DNA of 42,975 nucleotides from RGIG7450 sp045648785 (GCA_045648785.1 JAZROP010000031.1:1-42975), one strand, 5' to 3'. Positions 7,466-15,775 are shown, numbered from the stretch's first letter. Program-made: numbers and translations. Notes: generated from the letters alone by a model not told the origin.

Positions 7466-8425
7466 TTAACCTACTTTGATTTTTCTTAGAACACCTGCTG
7501 CGCGGGTAGCTTTAAGTGCAACGGCTGAAATCATTTCAACCTCACCCTTTTTGACTGCACCCGGTTCTGCCATATTGGGAAGATATGTATTTACAATATT
7601 GTTACCCTCAGGAGAAATAGCGTGAACGCCATCAAGCCCGATTCTTACAGCATAAAGGGATGTTTCACCCTCGCCTGATACGGGAATGATAGATGTTTCG
7701 CCACCTGCCACTCCCGGCTTGTCGCCAAGTGCAATAATGGGCACACCTGCATACTTTGTAACGGGTGCACCAAAAGCATCCGCTTCATTTGTTGAGAAAT
7801 AGCCGCTTCTTCTTGCAATACCGTTGATAACAGAAGCAAGCTTTCTGTTAACTAAAATTGCAGTAGGCACGCCGTCAAGAGCGGAAAGCATCTTATCAAG
7901 CTCGTCCATGAAAAGGTTGCCGTTAGCAGTAATCATTTCAGAAGTTGAAAGGTCGATGGATGCAGACGGAATAAGTTCAGTATTACTGTCTGTAAGAGCT
8001 GTGTCAATACCGTCAAAAGAGTTGCCGCTTTCTGCGTCACCATTGATAAAAGTATCAGTAAAAAGAGCTTTTGTTGCTTTAATTTTCTGTGAAAGTTCAA
8101 ACTGAATAAGGTCCATCACCTGCTGCTCATCGCTCTGAAGAATTCTGTCCACTTCAAAAGAGCCGCCAAAAGGTTTAAGTGTTACGGTGTACTGTGTGGT
8201 TTTTGCCTCCTGCGCAGTATAATCAGAACCGATAGTTCTGAATGCTGCAGTTGGCAAAGTTGTCACTCTGTTATAAACATAGGTCAGCGATTTGCCGCCC
8301 TGTGCCTTTGCGTTGTTATCAAACAGCATCATGTCGAAAAGCGGGTCATGTCTGAATTCGTCAATGACCTGTGCGGAAAATTTACTTTCCGATAATGCCT
8401 GTGCGTCTGAAAGTGTTAATGCCAT
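7466..8425 (-). CDS. Phage major capsid protein, HK97 fold
   Basis: A 319-residue protein. Recognisable parts are an N-arm (TLSDAQALSESKFSAQVIDE), a beta-rich E-loop region (YVYNRVTTLPTAAFRTIG), a spine-helix region with RILQSDEQQVMDLIQFE, and an A-domain (PTAILVNRKLASVINGIARR, then KYAGVPIIALGD). These match coat proteins of A118-like and related Firmicutes siphophages. About 40 residues precede the fold with no delta domain, which fits the presence of a separate scaffold gene upstream. The length is normal and no frame damage is seen. GGAGGTATTTTC precedes the ATG. Confidence 0.88.
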   Translation of the reverse strand: MALTLSDAQALSESKFSAQVIDEFRHDPLFDMMLFDNNAKAQGGKSLTYVYNRVTTLPTAAFRTIGSDYTAQEAKTTQYTVTLKPFGGSFEVDRILQSDEQQVMDLIQFELSQKIKATKALFTDTFINGDAESGNSFDGIDTALTDSNTELIPSASIDLSTSEMITANGNLFMDELDKMLSALDGVPTAILVNRKLASVINGIARRSGYFSTNEADAFGAPVTKYAGVPIIALGDKPGVAGGETSIIPVSGEGETSLYAVRIGLDGVHAISPEGNNIVNTYLPNMAEPGAVKKGEVEMISAVALKATRAAGVLRKIKVG

Positions 8426-8446
8426 AATGAAAATACCTCCAAAATT

Positions 8447-8932
8447 TTATTTACCGAAGAGTCTTTTTCTAAGTTCCTCCTCGGCTGATGATTCTTTCCG
8501 GACACTACCCTGGCGCATGCCGGTAGCCCCGGTCCCTGCAGGCTTTTCAAAAAGATATTCATTTTCGGTGCGGATAGCTTCAAGCTGCTTTTCCACCTCT
8601 GCCGCATCGGCATTTTCAAGGTTTAAAAGTGCTTTTACCGCCTTAAGATTTTTTGCTCCTGAGTTTTTTATCAGCATATCAATCATATGACTGTTTTCTG
8701 CAGCCTCCATCTTTAATTTAAGCTGCTCAATCTCCTCTTTAAAAGGTTTTGCACTTTCCTCTTTGAGCTTTTCAATCTGTGAGCATAAAGCATCATATTT
8801 TTCACGGCTTACATATCCGCCCTCTGACAGATTAGCTATCTTTATTCCAATTTCACTTTGCTCATTAAATCTGTCAATTTTTTCTTTAAAGTTTTCAAAA
8901 TCTTCTCCTAAAGCCTCTTTTAAAAATTCCAT
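8447..8932 (-). CDS. Phage scaffold protein, GP20 family
   Basis: A 161-residue, highly charged and almost entirely helical protein of the phage GP20 minor structural / scaffold family. The opening MEFLKEALGEDFENFKEKID and the heptad-like Leu/Glu/Lys stretch at residues 40-90 are typical, as is a C-terminal basic tail (EELRKRLFGK) that contacts capsid protein. The scaffold guides procapsid assembly and is then removed. Position directly before the capsid gene and absence of a nearby protease agree with an A118-like pathway. Confidence 0.85.
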   Translation of the reverse strand: MEFLKEALGEDFENFKEKIDRFNEQSEIGIKIANLSEGGYVSREKYDALCSQIEKLKEESAKPFKEEIEQLKLKMEAAENSHMIDMLIKNSGAKNLKAVKALLNLENADAAEVEKQLEAIRTENEYLFEKPAGTGATGMRQGSVRKESSAEEELRKRLFGK

Positions 8933-9047
8933 TTTTCCTCCGTAAATGCTGAAAGTTTATATCCCATTCCGCAAGGGAATCTGGCAATTTATATGTCCTG
9001 CCCCGACAATGTCTTCAGTTAACTGACAAGGCGATTATATTACCTAT

Positions 9048-9302
9048 TTAATAATTACTACTATCATCATTTTTAAGTGCATTTATAAGTTCCTCCAACA
9101 TACCGTTATCCGCCGGCTGTCCGATATGCTTTGTAAACTTCTCGAGTATCGTGCCTACCGCCGATGCAATCTGATGTATCGGTGCCCCTTCAAGCTTTTC
9201 CCGGTTTTTAAGCTCGCCCAGGTACATCCCGACAATGTTGCACACTTCTCCCTGAATTTCTTCTATGTAACTGTGCAGATTTGTCTGTTTCTTTTTACTC
9301 AT
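9048..9302 (-). CDS. Small helical protein of unknown function in the phage head module
   Basis: An 84-residue protein whose ATG overlaps the portal stop as ATGA, so it is coupled to the portal. It is helical and lacks membrane segments (SYIEEIQGEVCNIVGMYLGE, then IHQIASAVGTILEKF). In A118- and SPP1-like phages the place between portal and scaffold holds a 250-500 residue minor head protein. Here only this small gene is found. It may be a replacement, a small terminase-like or packaging helper, or an unrelated factor. I recognise no family. Confidence 0.6.
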   Translation of the reverse strand: MSKKKQTNLHSYIEEIQGEVCNIVGMYLGELKNREKLEGAPIHQIASAVGTILEKFTKHIGQPADNGMLEELINALKNDDSSNY

Positions 9303-10636
9303 ATGCTCCCACGGCTTTTGATTTCATTTACTTTCTGAATTGCCTGAGACTGAGTCATATTATATACCCTCATGAAATATTCGGTTTTATCTATAATCCC
9401 ATGCTCAAGCTCTTTGAGTGCCCTGTCGGACAGCGTGGCAGTATCTTCAATAACGCAATCATCAAAATATATGCTGATTTCATTATTATCGAAGCCACCA
9501 AGTCTGCAAATTCTGTCGGCAAGCTCTGTGATTGCCCGTCTAATTATAATTTCGTGCTTTCTAACACTCTGATAAAGTTCGTTTTTATCGCTTATGACTT
9601 CGGTTGCTGTTTTTATACTGCCATTTTCATAGTTATATCTTCCGCTGCCCAGACCACATTTTGCCGAAAGCAAATCAAGGTTTTTCTTAAGTGCCTTTTC
9701 ATGAGGCTCTGCCCGAAGCTCCATATTTATTTCCTTAAGCTCACCAAGCGACTTGTCATTCATAACATAAAACTCGGTGTCATTATCATCAAATATAGGC
9801 ATTATTCCTGTGTCATCTCTGTGAATATGTGCCATTCCGGCTGGAATTAAAATTCTCTTTTTTCCCAGTCTGAACTCATTCTGATAACTGTCATATACAA
9901 GGTCAATTCCCTGAAGTATATCGAGCGAGTTTGCAAAAATGGAAATTCCCATTGGGTTGTCCGGGTCAAAATTATTAACAATATTCGGCGTTATTATCTG
10001 GAACATTGGCAAGTGCGATCCTGTATAGAACTCGGTTGCAACTCCCTCGGGCAATTCTTCCTCCTGCACTCCTCCATTTTTTGTTTTTACAAGAATTTTG
10101 TTGACAATTTTGTAACAACCGTTTTCTATGATATGCATATTTAGATATACACATCTTTTTCCGCCAATTACCTTTTCACTTGCAAAAGCACATTCGGTAA
10201 TTTCGCCATTTTCCCAGGAAAGCGGATAAATCATATCTGCACGGATATAATCTATTGCTACTTTCTCTCCGTCGTAATACTCAACAAAGGCTCCTGTTCC
10301 CATTGCATAGGTAATTTCAACAAGCCTGTTACTTCTTACCCGGAAATTGTTATCCTCCAGCACCCTATGCAAAAAATCATTTGCTTCCGGGTCTGTTACA
10401 CGGATTTCCGTTTTTTCATTTAAAAGAAGATCCGCCCAGTCCTCACACACCTTTTTGCTCATGCCGAGAGAATATCTGCTTCTTTTTACAGCCTTTTTAC
10501 CATTAAACTGACTATACTCATGAAAGCTCGCCACTTTTCCCGAGTACCAGTCAAACCAACCGTAAATTTGTCTGTAAAATTCCTGGCCAATCAGGTTATA
10601 ACCCAATGTTTTCAAGTGTTTTCTGACATTCTCCAT
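9299..10636 (-). CDS. Phage portal protein, SPP1 Gp6 / A118 type
   Basis: A 445-residue protein with the family pattern: an N-terminal wing (YRQIYGWFDWYSGKVASFHE), SRYSLGMSKKVCEDWADLLL, the IKTATEVISDKNELYQSVRK region near residue 350, and a helical crown at the C-terminus. Twelve copies form the ring through which DNA enters the head. The length is slightly short for the family (often 450-500). AAAGGAG lies seven bases before the ATG. Upstream is only a promoter region and then divergent rnfC; no terminase gene lies where one is expected. Confidence 0.88.
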   Translation of the reverse strand: MENVRKHLKTLGYNLIGQEFYRQIYGWFDWYSGKVASFHEYSQFNGKKAVKRSRYSLGMSKKVCEDWADLLLNEKTEIRVTDPEANDFLHRVLEDNNFRVRSNRLVEITYAMGTGAFVEYYDGEKVAIDYIRADMIYPLSWENGEITECAFASEKVIGGKRCVYLNMHIIENGCYKIVNKILVKTKNGGVQEEELPEGVATEFYTGSHLPMFQIITPNIVNNFDPDNPMGISIFANSLDILQGIDLVYDSYQNEFRLGKKRILIPAGMAHIHRDDTGIMPIFDDNDTEFYVMNDKSLGELKEINMELRAEPHEKALKKNLDLLSAKCGLGSGRYNYENGSIKTATEVISDKNELYQSVRKHEIIIRRAITELADRICRLGGFDNNEISIYFDDCVIEDTATLSDRALKELEHGIIDKTEYFMRVYNMTQSQAIQKVNEIKSRGSI

Positions 10637-10651
10637 ACTTTTTCTCCTTTC

Positions 10652-10674
10652 CGAATTAATTCGTAAATATTTAC
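10652..10674. promoter_or_regulatory. Two abutting 12-bp perfect palindromes in the portal leader
   Basis: CGAATTAATTCG (10652-10663) and GTAAATATTTAC (10663-10674) share one base and are each perfectly self-complementary. They lie just downstream of the predicted transcription start of the portal operon, where a bound repressor would block transcription. No known operator is recognised. Confidence 0.6.
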
Positions 10675-10685
10675 ACGCATATTCT

Positions 10686-10713
10686 ACTATAGCTACTTTT
10701 TTACTACTATCAA
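10686..10713 (-). promoter_or_regulatory. Predicted sigma-A promoter of the portal operon, with direct repeats
   Basis: TTGATA (10708-10713) and TATAGT (10686-10691) are separated by 16 bases. The heptamer ATAGTAG occurs at 704-710 and 684-690 of this 10-kb block (10704-10710 and 10684-10690), 20 bases apart, overlapping both promoter elements. That arrangement fits a regulator contacting one face of the helix. Confidence 0.6.
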
Positions 10714-10733
10714 CAAATTTTCGCCAAAATTTC

Positions 10734-10762
10734 TTGATTTTTTATACATTTTGTTGTATAAT
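10734..10762 (+). promoter_or_regulatory. Predicted sigma-A promoter of the rnf operon
   Basis: TTGATT and a perfect TATAAT are separated by 17 bases, ending 40 bases before the rnfC start. This predicts a short leader of about 33 bases containing AAAAGGAG. The promoter is back to back with that of the phage portal operon. Confidence 0.8.
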
Positions 10763-10802
10763 TATCTATTATATAAAAATTTCTCCGAAAAGGAGCATGA
10801 GT

Positions 10803-12119
10803 ATGAAAATAAACTCATTCAGAGGCGGAATTCATCCGCCATACCAAAAATCACTTACTAATAGCTGTGAAACGGTATTTTTAGATCCCGGTCAGTTTGT
10901 GTACATACCGCTTTCCCAGCATATCGGTGCTCCATGCACACCAACTGTCGCCGTCGGTGATTATGTTCTCGTCGGTCAGAAAATTGGTGACAGTGACGCT
11001 TTTGTTTCCTCTCCTGTCCATTCAAGCGTGTCTGGCACGGTAAAAGAGATAAAAAAATCTCCCCACCCAAGCGGAAACAGTGTGGAAACCATAATCATAG
11101 AAAACGACTTTAAATATACCGCTATACCTGAAAAAAAGCACAACTACAGAAAAACGCCCGCTCCAAAACTTTTGGAATTAATCCGTGAAGCAGGTATTGT
11201 TGGAATGGGCGGTGCAGGTTTCCCTGCTCATATAAAGCTCAACCCACCCAAAGATAAAAATATTGATTGTGTTATCATAAACGGTGCGGAATGTGAACCC
11301 TACCTTTCCTCCGACCACCGTGCAATGATTGAACAGCCGGACGATTTAATTCGCGGTCTCGAAATAATAATGAAGGTTGTTGGAAGTAAAAGGGGAGTTA
11401 TAGCTGTTGAAGATAACAAACCGGATGCTATCTGTACTCTTCGCGAACATATTGGCAAAAAGTCAATTGAAATTGCCGTTTTAAAAACAAAATATCCCCA
11501 GGGCTCGGAAAAGCATATTATCCAATCCGTTCTTGGAAGAACTGTTCCGTCCGGCAAACTTCCTGCCGATGTCGGTGCTGTTGTTACCAATGTTGATACA
11601 GCAATTTCCATTAAAAATGCCGTAGAAAAAGGTATGCCGGTAATTCGCCGCAGAGTAACCGTTTCGGGTCTTGGAATAAAAAATTCGGCGGTATATTCTA
11701 TCCGCATGGGCACTTTGTTTGATGAAGTAATTTCAGCGTCAGGTGGTTTTAATGAAGATGTTGTCAAGGTAATTTCCGGCGGTCCTATGACCGGTACACA
11801 GATTTTTGAAACACAGGTGCCGGTTATTAAAACCACTTCAGGAATACTTGCTCTTTCTTCAAAAGAGGCTTCCGTTTTCACTGAAAGTACATGCCTGCGT
11901 TGTGGCAAGTGTGTAACCGCCTGCCCGATGGGACTTCTTCCGCTTAACATTTCTGCAGCAGGCAGAAGCGGAGATGTTGAAAAAGCCCTTAGTCTTAATG
12001 CTGCAGACTGCATTGAATGTGGCTGTTGCTCATATGTATGCCCGTCACGCAGAAATTTGATTGAAAGCATCAGGCTTGCAAAAAACAAGGTTCAGACACT
12101 TTACGCAAACAGAAAATAA
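10803..12119 (+). CDS. rnfC: Rnf complex subunit C (NADH-binding, iron-sulfur)
   Basis: A 438-residue peripheral subunit that exchanges electrons with NAD(H). It opens with FRGGIHPPYQK, the RnfC signature, has the glycine-rich nucleotide/FMN site GMGGAGFPAHIKL near residue 140, and two ferredoxin-type motifs CLRCGKCVTACPMG (from residue 364) and CIECGCCSYVCPSR (from residue 403). I use ATG 10803, seven bases after AAAAGGAG; a longer in-frame start at 10734 would lie inside the promoter. It is first in the operon rnfCDGEAB, the order known from Acetobacterium and other Clostridia. The complex oxidises reduced ferredoxin with NAD+ and pumps Na+ or H+; the ion is not readable here. Confidence 0.96.
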   Translation: MKINSFRGGIHPPYQKSLTNSCETVFLDPGQFVYIPLSQHIGAPCTPTVAVGDYVLVGQKIGDSDAFVSSPVHSSVSGTVKEIKKSPHPSGNSVETIIIENDFKYTAIPEKKHNYRKTPAPKLLELIREAGIVGMGGAGFPAHIKLNPPKDKNIDCVIINGAECEPYLSSDHRAMIEQPDDLIRGLEIIMKVVGSKRGVIAVEDNKPDAICTLREHIGKKSIEIAVLKTKYPQGSEKHIIQSVLGRTVPSGKLPADVGAVVTNVDTAISIKNAVEKGMPVIRRRVTVSGLGIKNSAVYSIRMGTLFDEVISASGGFNEDVVKVISGGPMTGTQIFETQVPVIKTTSGILALSSKEASVFTESTCLRCGKCVTACPMGLLPLNISAAGRSGDVEKALSLNAADCIECGCCSYVCPSRRNLIESIRLAKNKVQTLYANRK

Positions 12120-12137
12120 CTCAGAAAGGCGGATTTT

Positions 12138-13121
12138 ATGAAACTACAAAATACCGTAACTGCATCTCCGCACATAAAAACCAGCGAAGGTGTAAGTTCT
12201 GTAATGCTCGATGTTATAATAGCGCTTGTTCCTACCGGACTCGCCGCAGTTTTCTTTTTTGGTCTTTCAGCACTCTCAGTAATTGCCACCTCAGTTGTAA
12301 GCTGTGTGCTTGCTGAATACATATGGTGCAGACTTATGAAAAAGCCTGTCGCAACCGGAGACTTATCTGCCATTGTAACAGGTCTTTTACTTGCATATTC
12401 CCTCCCCCCGTCAACCCCCCTCTGGATTGTAATAATAGGCGGAGCCTTTTCAATAATTGTTGTAAAACAGCTCTTTGGCGGAATTGGACACAATTTTATG
12501 AACCCTGCACTTTGCGGTCGTGCATTTATGCTTGCTTCATGGCCGGCATATCTCACAGAATGGACTGCCCCCTCCTTTTTTGGGACAGATGCCATTTCGA
12601 CTGCTACTCCGCTCGCATCCTTAAACGCAGGAAATCTCTCTGAGCTCCCCCCTTTGTCCGACATGATTTTCGGTAACATAGGCGGATGCATTGGTGAAAC
12701 CTCAGGTGCGCTCATTCTGCTTGGCGGTCTTTACCTTGTCATAAGAAAGGTTATTTCACTAAGAATTCCTCTTTCCTATATGTTGACCTCATTCATCCTG
12801 GGCTTTGCCTTCGCTGGTGGAAATATGTCTGAAGGTGTTGTTGTCGGTTTGATGCACATAATGACCGGCGGTCTTATGCTTGGCGCTGTTTTCATGGCAA
12901 CAGACTATACCACTTCCCCTGTCACACCGTTGGGTCAGATTATTATGGGTATCGGCTGCGGACTAATCACCAGCCTTATCCGTATGGGTGGCGGTTATGC
13001 AGAGGGCGTAACATACGCAATACTGGTTATGAACGCGGTTACTCCTCTTATCGACAAATATATTCGTCCCCGTCCTTTCGGTCACTTTAAAGAAAAGAAG
13101 GAGGCTACCCAGAATGTTTAA
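12138..13121 (+). CDS. rnfD: Rnf complex subunit D (membrane, covalent FMN)
   Basis: A 327-residue integral membrane protein with about nine to ten hydrophobic segments. STATPL at residues 154-159 is the S-T/G-A-T motif in which a threonine (Thr157) carries FMN through a phosphoester bond. The GHNFMNPALCGRAF and MATDYTTSPVTPLG segments are conserved in RnfD and NqrB. It is 18 bases after rnfC, with AGAAAGGCGG upstream, and overlaps rnfG by 8 bases. The covalent flavin and membrane channel place it in the core electron and ion path. Confidence 0.95.
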   Translation: MKLQNTVTASPHIKTSEGVSSVMLDVIIALVPTGLAAVFFFGLSALSVIATSVVSCVLAEYIWCRLMKKPVATGDLSAIVTGLLLAYSLPPSTPLWIVIIGGAFSIIVVKQLFGGIGHNFMNPALCGRAFMLASWPAYLTEWTAPSFFGTDAISTATPLASLNAGNLSELPPLSDMIFGNIGGCIGETSGALILLGGLYLVIRKVISLRIPLSYMLTSFILGFAFAGGNMSEGVVVGLMHIMTGGLMLGAVFMATDYTTSPVTPLGQIIMGIGCGLITSLIRMGGGYAEGVTYAILVMNAVTPLIDKYIRPRPFGHFKEKKEATQNV

Positions 13122-13665
13122 AAAGACAGCTAAACTCAGCGGCATCCTCCTTACCATCTGTGTTGCAATGGCTCTTCTTTTAGGCGTGACAAACGAAGCA
13201 ACCAAAAACACAATTGCTCTGCGTCAGCAGGAAGCAAAAAATGCCGCTATGTCACAAGTTATTCCGGCAAAAAACTACACATTGCTCGAAAGCATTCCCG
13301 ACGACCATGAGATTTATGCGGCATTTAACGGATATGATCTTATCGGTTATGCAGTGTCCCTCTCCGAGTCCGGTTACGGTGGCGAGATCAGTATGATGAT
13401 AGGCATCAATGCAGACCGGACCATCAGTGGCATTTCAATAACAGATATGTCCGAAACACCCGGTCTTGGTGACAATGCAAAAAAAACCGAATTTACAGAT
13501 ATGTTTAAAGGTCTTAATGCCAACGAAGCAAAACTCACTACTGACGATGGTAAAATTCAGGCTCTGTCCGGTGCTACCATTACATCAAAGGCGGTAACAG
13601 GCGGCGTTCAGCGTGCACTTAAAATTGTTGAAAAAGAACTTGCGGGAGGTAACTCAAATGAATAA
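13114..13665 (+). CDS. rnfG: Rnf complex subunit G (FMN-binding, membrane-anchored)
   Basis: A 183-residue protein with one N-terminal membrane helix (about residues 8-26) and an extracytoplasmic FMN-binding domain. SGAT at residues 152-155 is the flavinylation motif, so Thr155 should carry FMN attached by an ApbE-type transferase. No apbE is seen in this window. GYGGEISMMIGIN and MSETPGLGDNA are conserved family segments. GAAGGAGG lies upstream of the ATG. The gene overlaps rnfD and rnfE, and its size is usual. Confidence 0.95.
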   Translation: MFKKTAKLSGILLTICVAMALLLGVTNEATKNTIALRQQEAKNAAMSQVIPAKNYTLLESIPDDHEIYAAFNGYDLIGYAVSLSESGYGGEISMMIGINADRTISGISITDMSETPGLGDNAKKTEFTDMFKGLNANEAKLTTDDGKIQALSGATITSKAVTGGVQRALKIVEKELAGGNSNE

Positions 13666-14272
13666 CAAATATTTAAAAACCTTCCTTAATGGTATAATTA
13701 CAGAAAATCCTGTCCTTGTACTCCTTCTCGGCATGTGCCCGACGCTTGCAGTTTCAACCTCGGTTAACAACGCCATCGGAATGGGACTCGCAACAACATT
13801 TGTACTTACCTGTTCAAATGTTGTAATTTCACTGCTGAGAAAATTTATTCCTGATGAAATCCGTATAGCTTCCTTTGTTGTAATAATTGCAGGGTTTGTA
13901 ACTATCGTACAGATGCTTTTATCAGCATACCTGCCAGCTCTAAATAAAAGTCTCGGAGTGTTTATACCGCTTATAGTTGTTAACTGTATAATTCTCGCCA
14001 GAGCAGAAGCATTTGCATCCAAAAACAGCTTACTCCATTCTGCACTTGACGGACTTGGTATGGGTATCGGTTTTACTGTCGCACTCAGCGTTATAGCCAC
14101 AGTCAGAGAACTTCTTGCCAACGGAAGCTTTTACGGCATATCCCTCCTTGGAGAAAATTTTGCCGGTGCAAATGTAATGATTATGGCTCCTGGCGGATTT
14201 TTAACCCTCGGGATTATAATTGCTATATTAGGCGTAATTAGAAAACACAGAGAAGGCGGTGACGCTGAATGA
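13658..14272 (+). CDS. rnfE: Rnf complex subunit E (membrane)
   Basis: A 204-residue integral membrane protein with six hydrophobic segments. NPVLVLLLGMCPTLAVSTS near the N-terminus is the conserved RnfE/NqrD opening, containing the cysteine proposed to help bind an intramembrane iron-sulfur centre with RnfA. I place the start at ATG 13658, seven bases after GGGAGGT; an upstream in-frame ATG at 13613 lies well inside rnfG. It overlaps rnfG by eight bases and rnfA by four (ATGA), so expression is tightly coupled. Confidence 0.95.
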   Translation: MNNKYLKTFLNGIITENPVLVLLLGMCPTLAVSTSVNNAIGMGLATTFVLTCSNVVISLLRKFIPDEIRIASFVVIIAGFVTIVQMLLSAYLPALNKSLGVFIPLIVVNCIILARAEAFASKNSLLHSALDGLGMGIGFTVALSVIATVRELLANGSFYGISLLGENFAGANVMIMAPGGFLTLGIIIAILGVIRKHREGGDAE

Positions 14273-14847
14273 TTTTAAACTTTATTTCAATTGCTTTCAC
14301 AGCAATGCTCGCAGAAAACTTTGTACTTGTAAAATTCATGGGTATCTGTCCATTTTTAGGCGTATCCAAAAAAATAAGTACTGCTGTAGGTATGGGTATG
14401 GCAGTTCTTTTCGTAATACTGCTTTCCTCAATTTTCACATGGTTTGTTCAGCTTGCCCTTAACGCTCTGGGACTCCAGTATTTGCAGACAATAGCCTTTA
14501 TTCTCGTTATTGCATCTCTTGTCCAGTTTGTTGAAACGGTAATGAAAAAATATCTTCCCGCACTTTATAAATCACTCGGAATATATCTGCCGCTTATCAC
14601 AACAAACTGTGCCGTACTTGGTTCTGCTATACTCATTCAGACAAATGACTACAATCTTGCCGAAGCAGTTGTATTTGGCATATTTGCAGCTCTTGGATTT
14701 ACTCTTGCAATAGTTATTTTTGCAGGTATAAGAGAGCGCCTAGAAGAAAGCGACATCCCCGAATTTATGAAGGGACTTCCTATTGCACTCGTGTCTGCCT
14801 CTCTTCTTTCGCTTGCATTTTTAGGCTTCCAGGGCTTTAATTTCTAA
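14269..14847 (+). CDS. rnfA: Rnf complex subunit A (membrane)
   Basis: A 192-residue six-helix membrane protein, paralogous to RnfE with inverted topology. AENFVLVKFMGICPFLGVS at residues 13-31 is the family hallmark and supplies the cysteine matching that of RnfE. NCAVLGSAIL in the centre carries the second conserved cysteine. The length is standard. The start is coupled to the rnfE stop. It acts in the membrane, passing electrons between the soluble and outward-facing domains. Confidence 0.95.
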   Translation: MILNFISIAFTAMLAENFVLVKFMGICPFLGVSKKISTAVGMGMAVLFVILLSSIFTWFVQLALNALGLQYLQTIAFILVIASLVQFVETVMKKYLPALYKSLGIYLPLITTNCAVLGSAILIQTNDYNLAEAVVFGIFAALGFTLAIVIFAGIRERLEESDIPEFMKGLPIALVSASLLSLAFLGFQGFNF

Positions 14848-14859
14848 GGAGGATGAGCT

Positions 14860-15651
14860 ATGAATATAACTAATATTATTTATGCAGTTGCCCTTCTTGG
14901 TGCACTCGGACTTTTATTTGGCATAATTCTCAGCCTCGCCTCTATTTTCTTTCATGTCCAGCAAGATGAGCGTGTAGGACAAATCACTGAAATTCTTCCT
15001 GGAGCAAACTGTGGTGCCTGCGGCTTTGCCGGTTGCGAAGCCTATGCAAAAGCTGTTGTAGAAGGAGTTGCCAACCCGGGCGGATGTGCTCCAGGTGGCG
15101 AAAAAGCTGCTTCTGCCATTTCTGAAATTATTGGCAAAGATGTAGAATTTACAAAGCGCGTTGCCCGAATCAAATGTGCCGGCAGATGCAACAGTGCTCC
15201 ATTACGATACGATTTTTCCGGTCTTGAAGACTGTCGCGCCGCTGCACGAATTGGCGGCGGACCCAAGGCATGCAACTACGGTTGTATTGGTCTTGGCAGT
15301 TGTATTCACGCCTGCCCCATCAACGCTCTTTCGGTTAAAGACGGCATTGTCGTGGTTGATGAATCAAAATGTATGGCTTGCGGTCTTTGCGTTGCTGCTT
15401 GTCCCAAGGATTTGATTGAGCTTGTGCCTACCTGCTCGCACTATTTTGTTTACTGTGCTTCCAGATACAAAGGTGCAGAAATGAAAGAACTTTGTGAAAT
15501 CGGTTGTATAGGATGCAAAATCTGTCAGAAAAACTGTCCCGAGGACGCAATTGAAATTGAAAACAATCTGGCAAAAATTAATCCGGACAAATGTAAAAAC
15601 TGCGGGATATGTGCAGAAAAATGTCCCAAAAAGATAATTAAGAAATATTGA
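14860..15651 (+). CDS. rnfB: Rnf complex subunit B (ferredoxin-like, multi-cluster)
   Basis: A 263-residue protein with one N-terminal membrane helix (about residues 5-30), a four-cysteine Fe-S domain (C51, C54, C59 of GANCGACGFAGCEAY and C76), and a C-terminal part with four ferredoxin motifs: CIGLGSCIHACP, CMACGLCVAACP, CIGCKICQKNCP and CKNCGICAEKCP. This number of clusters is typical of the clostridial RnfB that receives electrons from reduced ferredoxin. AAGGAGGATGAG precedes the start. It is last in the operon, five bases before a strong terminator. Confidence 0.96.
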   Translation: MNITNIIYAVALLGALGLLFGIILSLASIFFHVQQDERVGQITEILPGANCGACGFAGCEAYAKAVVEGVANPGGCAPGGEKAASAISEIIGKDVEFTKRVARIKCAGRCNSAPLRYDFSGLEDCRAAARIGGGPKACNYGCIGLGSCIHACPINALSVKDGIVVVDESKCMACGLCVAACPKDLIELVPTCSHYFVYCASRYKGAEMKELCEIGCIGCKICQKNCPEDAIEIENNLAKINPDKCKNCGICAEKCPKKIIKKY

Positions 15652-15655
15652 TAGT

Positions 15656-15694
15656 AAAAAAGCCGTTTCTAACTAATATGAAACGGCTTTTTTT
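15656..15694 (+). terminator. Intrinsic terminator of the rnf operon
   Basis: AAAAAAGCCGTTTC and GAAACGGCTTTTTT form a 14-bp stem with a 10-base loop, followed by further T residues. It lies right after the rnfB stop and separates the operon from the next promoter. Confidence 0.92.
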
Positions 15695-15707
15695 GTGCAA
15701 ATTATAC

Positions 15708-15736
15708 TTGAAATAAATGTCGGTTTATTGTATAAT
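15708..15736 (+). promoter_or_regulatory. Predicted sigma-A promoter of the XRE-cupin / MATE operon
   Basis: TTGAAA (15708-15713) and TATAAT (15731-15736) are spaced by 17 bases, about 40 bases before the regulator start. It lies just after the rnf terminator, so this pair of genes is transcribed separately from rnf. Confidence 0.8.
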
Positions 15737-15775
15737 ATAGGTTGGTATGATTTTGAAAAACGGAAGGTGCAGATT

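Noticed and set aside
9281..9850. 189-codon open frame antisense to the portal gene
   Set aside because: Entirely within the portal coding sequence and without a ribosome binding site or recognisable domain.
10640..10740. Prophage attachment site at the right end of the phage module
   Set aside because: No tRNA or gene-end duplication is visible, and only one end of the element is in the window, so no att core can be identified.
10734..10802. Longer N-terminus for rnfC
   Set aside because: The extension would start at the -35 element of the predicted promoter and is not found in RnfC; ATG 10803 has a good ribosome binding site.
11300..12088. 262-codon open frame antisense to rnfC
   Set aside because: It lies wholly inside a clear rnfC gene, has no family features, and its composition (Ser/Arg/Pro/Thr rich) is that of a reversed coding frame.
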